From NCBI RefSeq assembly GCF_003967355.1, contig NZ_BIFH01000014.1:670709-734708 (forward strand): a stretch of DNA of 64,000 nucleotides, written 5' to 3'. A program made the position numbers and the translations under genes. Below the pieces are notes generated by a model that searched no databases, was not told the DNA's origin, and saw nothing but the letters and a program-made list of their open reading frames with translations. The DNA is from Embleya hyalina. Lineage in GTDB: Bacteria > Actinomycetota > Actinomycetes > Streptomycetales > Streptomycetaceae. Shown in pieces: positions 62,221 through 64,000 of this stretch. Numbering within the stretch: the stretch's first letter is position 1; the number at the start of each line of letters is the position of its first letter.

Positions 62221-64000
62221 TCAGGAGGGCGAGCAGAATTTCTTCTCGGCCTCGATCGGGTTGGCCGGGATCCGCAGCTTGGTTCGGTCCACGGCGCCGG
62301 TCAGGTTCTTCCAGAAGCGCGACGCGGACATCGGTTCGTCGACCGAGTCGACGAGTTCGGCGAGGTCGCCGCAGCGCAGCGCGGCCCGGGCGGCCCGGAT
62401 GTCCTCCTGGGTGGCGGCGTCCGGCGGGACCAGCGCGTCGCCGGCCGGGTCGACGTAGAGCGCGACGTTCCAGGCGAACGGCAGCAGCTTCTTGTGGCCC
62501 GCGGCGGTGTGCCGGGTCTCGGTGATGTGCGCGCCGACGGTGTTGGACAGGCCCCACACGTCGACCACGATTCCGCCGAGCGGGGTGATCGAGCCGCCGA
62601 CGCCGAGTCGGCCGATGACCAGGCCCTTGTCGTGGTCGAGGTCGGTGCGCAGCGGCAGCGGCGGCACCTTGATGTAGTTGGGGTCCACGAAGAGAAGACG
62701 TTCGCCGGTGGCCTTTTCGTTGCGGAACGCCTCTTCTATCGTCGGCAGCGTCCGAATGTGCGCTTCCTCGGTGGTGGGGTTGTCGGTCCTGGTCCACGCG
62801 GCGTAGGTGTCGCGTTCGTTCCAGACCTGGTTGCCGTTGCCGTCTGGGGCCGGCGTGGTGATCACGCCGGAGCGCAGCGTGGTGCCGCAGACCACCGCCC
62901 AGATCGCGACCAGCACGATCGCGGGGGTCACGAGCCGGTCCAGGGGGGCGAGCAGCAGCGGGAGCAGGACCAGGAGCAGCACGGGCAGCCACATGCGGCC
63001 GTGCATGAAGTCGCCGCCGACCTTGAGCACGTACACGGTCTGGCCCAGCGCGGCGACCAGAGGCGTGCCGACGACGATCCAGGTGCGCCGGTCGGCGGGG
63101 CGGCGCCGGGTGAGCGCCAGGGCGGCCGCGACCACGATGAGGATCATCGGGATCCACAGGTGGTACGGCTTCATGTAGTCGGTCAGGTAGTCCCAGCCGC
63201 GGCCCCACAACGATCCCGACGCCTCCTTGGTGAGGGCGGGCATCGGGAAGATGAGGCCGTAGTAGCCCATCCGGAAGATCTCGTAGGCGGCGGGCAGGAA
63301 CCCGGCGCAGGCGAGCATCGCCAGGGCCTTGGGCCAGCGGGCGCGGATCAGCAGGAACTGGGCGGCGAGCAGGATCACCATGGTCAGGCCCAGGTCGGGG
63401 CGGACCAGGGGGCCCAGGCCGAACCAGAAGGACAGGGCGAGGGTGCGCCGGGTGGTGTGGGTGCCGACCGGGCGCAGCCAGGTGCCGATCAGCAGCCACC
63501 ACGACAGGCCGATCCAGAACAGGATCAGGCCGGTCTCCATGCCGGCGGTGGCGAAGTCCCACACGGAGGGGACGGCGATGAACACGAGCACGCCGGCGGG
63601 CAGCAGCAGCCGGGTGACCGCCAGGCCGCGGAAGAGCCGGCGGGTGCCGTCCAGGGACAACCACAGGCCGGCGACCGACAGGATCAGGCCGGTGTAGACG
63701 GCGGTGGGCGCGTAGTCGAACGGGGTGATGCCGCCGAGCAGCGCGAGCAGCCATTGCCACAGCGTGCTGGTGGAGGTCTCCACACGTTCGCCGGCGCTGT
63801 ACACGGGGCCGTTGCCGGCCAGGATCTCGCGGACCGCGCGGGTGAAGATGAGGCCGTCGTCGGTGATCCAGCGCTGGTGCCAGCCCATGATCGCGAAGAT
63901 CAGTGTGGGCAGGCCCAGGGCGAGCAGGTCCGGCAGTGGGACGCGGGCGCGCCTGCGCTCGGCGGTGGGCCGGGTCGGCGCGGCGGCGGTGTCCGCGGTG
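62221..64000 (-). CDS. GT-C membrane glycosyltransferase, AftB/ZomB-like, copy 3 (5' end cut)
   Basis: The third paralogue. The frame stays open to the window edge, adding PDLLALGLPTLIFAIMGWHQ in front of ITDDGLIFTRAVREILAGNG. This matches the first membrane helix of copy 2, so the true start lies beyond 64000; at least 592 residues are visible. KVGGDFMHGRMWLPVLLLVL is conserved. The C-terminal soluble domain is the most divergent of the three and ends at a CSPS terminus, without the CGVDVL tail. It is upstream of copy 2 on the same strand. Confidence 0.8.
   Translation of the reverse strand, partial: TADTAAAPTRPTAERRRARVPLPDLLALGLPTLIFAIMGWHQRWITDDGLIFTRAVREILAGNGPVYSAGERVETSTSTLWQWLLALLGGITPFDYAPTAVYTGLILSVAGLWLSLDGTRRLFRGLAVTRLLLPAGVLVFIAVPSVWDFATAGMETGLILFWIGLSWWLLIGTWLRPVGTHTTRRTLALSFWFGLGPLVRPDLGLTMVILLAAQFLLIRARWPKALAMLACAGFLPAAYEIFRMGYYGLIFPMPALTKEASGSLWGRGWDYLTDYMKPYHLWIPMILIVVAAALALTRRRPADRRTWIVVGTPLVAALGQTVYVLKVGGDFMHGRMWLPVLLLVLLPLLLAPLDRLVTPAIVLVAIWAVVCGTTLRSGVITTPAPDGNGNQVWNERDTYAAWTRTDNPTTEEAHIRTLPTIEEAFRNEKATGERLLFVDPNYIKVPPLPLRTDLDHDKGLVIGRLGVGGSITPLGGIVVDVWGLSNTVGAHITETRHTAAGHKKLLPFAWNVALYVDPAGDALVPPDAATQEDIRAARAALRCGDLAELVDSVDEPMSASRFWKNLTGAVDRTKLRIPANPIEAEKKFCSPS

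Noticed and set aside
57012-64000. Arabinogalactan biosynthesis locus
   Set aside because: Only the AftB-like fold is shared; no emb, aftA or DprE genes are visible, and the organism does not look like a mycolic-acid actinobacterium.

Overview
This window is a high-GC actinobacterial chromosome segment. The gene order (metH to PAC2, the proteasome/pupylation block, tatAC, then infC-rpmI-rplT-SpoU-kinase-pheST) matches from memory the Streptomyces coelicolor SCO1594-SCO1661 neighbourhood, so a Streptomycetaceae or close relative is most likely. Many genes start without a ribosome binding site, with a TANNNT -10 box 6-7 bases before the ATG/GTG, the usual leaderless arrangement of this group. 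No prophage, insertion sequence, CRISPR array or tRNA/rRNA gene was recognised.

Layout. 1-15.6 kb: PAC2 protein (-), methionine synthase metH, an RlmA/TlrB-like rRNA methyltransferase, a HAD phosphatase, a NarL-type two-component pair, a RecB-like nuclease (-), a secreted GH5 hydrolase, a site-2 protease (-) divergent from trmI, a membrane protein and a ferredoxin (-). 15.7-28.2 kb: the Pup-proteasome system arc, dop, pup, an HNH endonuclease gene, prcB and prcA, a divergent LacI regulator/MFS pair, pafA, an orphan ABC ATPase and two FKBP isomerases. 29-38 kb: DUF3866 (-), pafB-pafC, small proteins, tatA-tatC, a lipid kinase and a Ski2-type helicase. 38-47 kb: amidase, a membrane-bound sigma/zinc-finger fusion (-), a GGDEF-like protein (-), a 5'-3' exonuclease (-), a STAS protein (-), and a PLP deaminase/aldolase divergent from a carboxyltransferase. 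48-57 kb: SseB, DUF1844, infC-rpmI-rplT, an SpoU methyltransferase, a PAS histidine kinase, pheS-pheT. 57-64 kb: three paralogous GT-C membrane glycosyltransferases (the last cut by the window edge) with one SDR gene.

How the genes work together. Arc, PrcA/PrcB, Pup, Dop and PafA form a complete Pup-tagging and degradation pathway, and PafB/PafC are the paired WYL regulators usually linked to it. Pup here ends in Gly-Gly-Glu, so it can be ligated by PafA without deamidation by Dop. A 24-codon leaderless reading frame overlaps the dop start by ATGA, which suggests translational coupling of dop. The HNH gene sits inside the operon and overlaps prcB by 49 bases.

Non-coding features stand out. 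A REP-like core (about 20 bp, CTCAAGCGCCGGACGGGCTG) forms ordered arrays at 28281-28890 (A/B dimers, 169-bp period) and 59649-60270 (P/Q/R trimers, 201-bp period), has copies at the left edge and degenerate relatives near 12.1 kb. The arrays and the degenerate relatives lie between convergent gene ends; the left-edge copies lie downstream of the PAC2 gene. A perfect Crp-type palindrome, a 16-bp LacI-type operator, an 11-bp TGATCA tandem array, a C-rich field of mini-hairpins, and a terminator-like hairpin in the infC leader (infC itself starts at AUC) are the main regulatory candidates.
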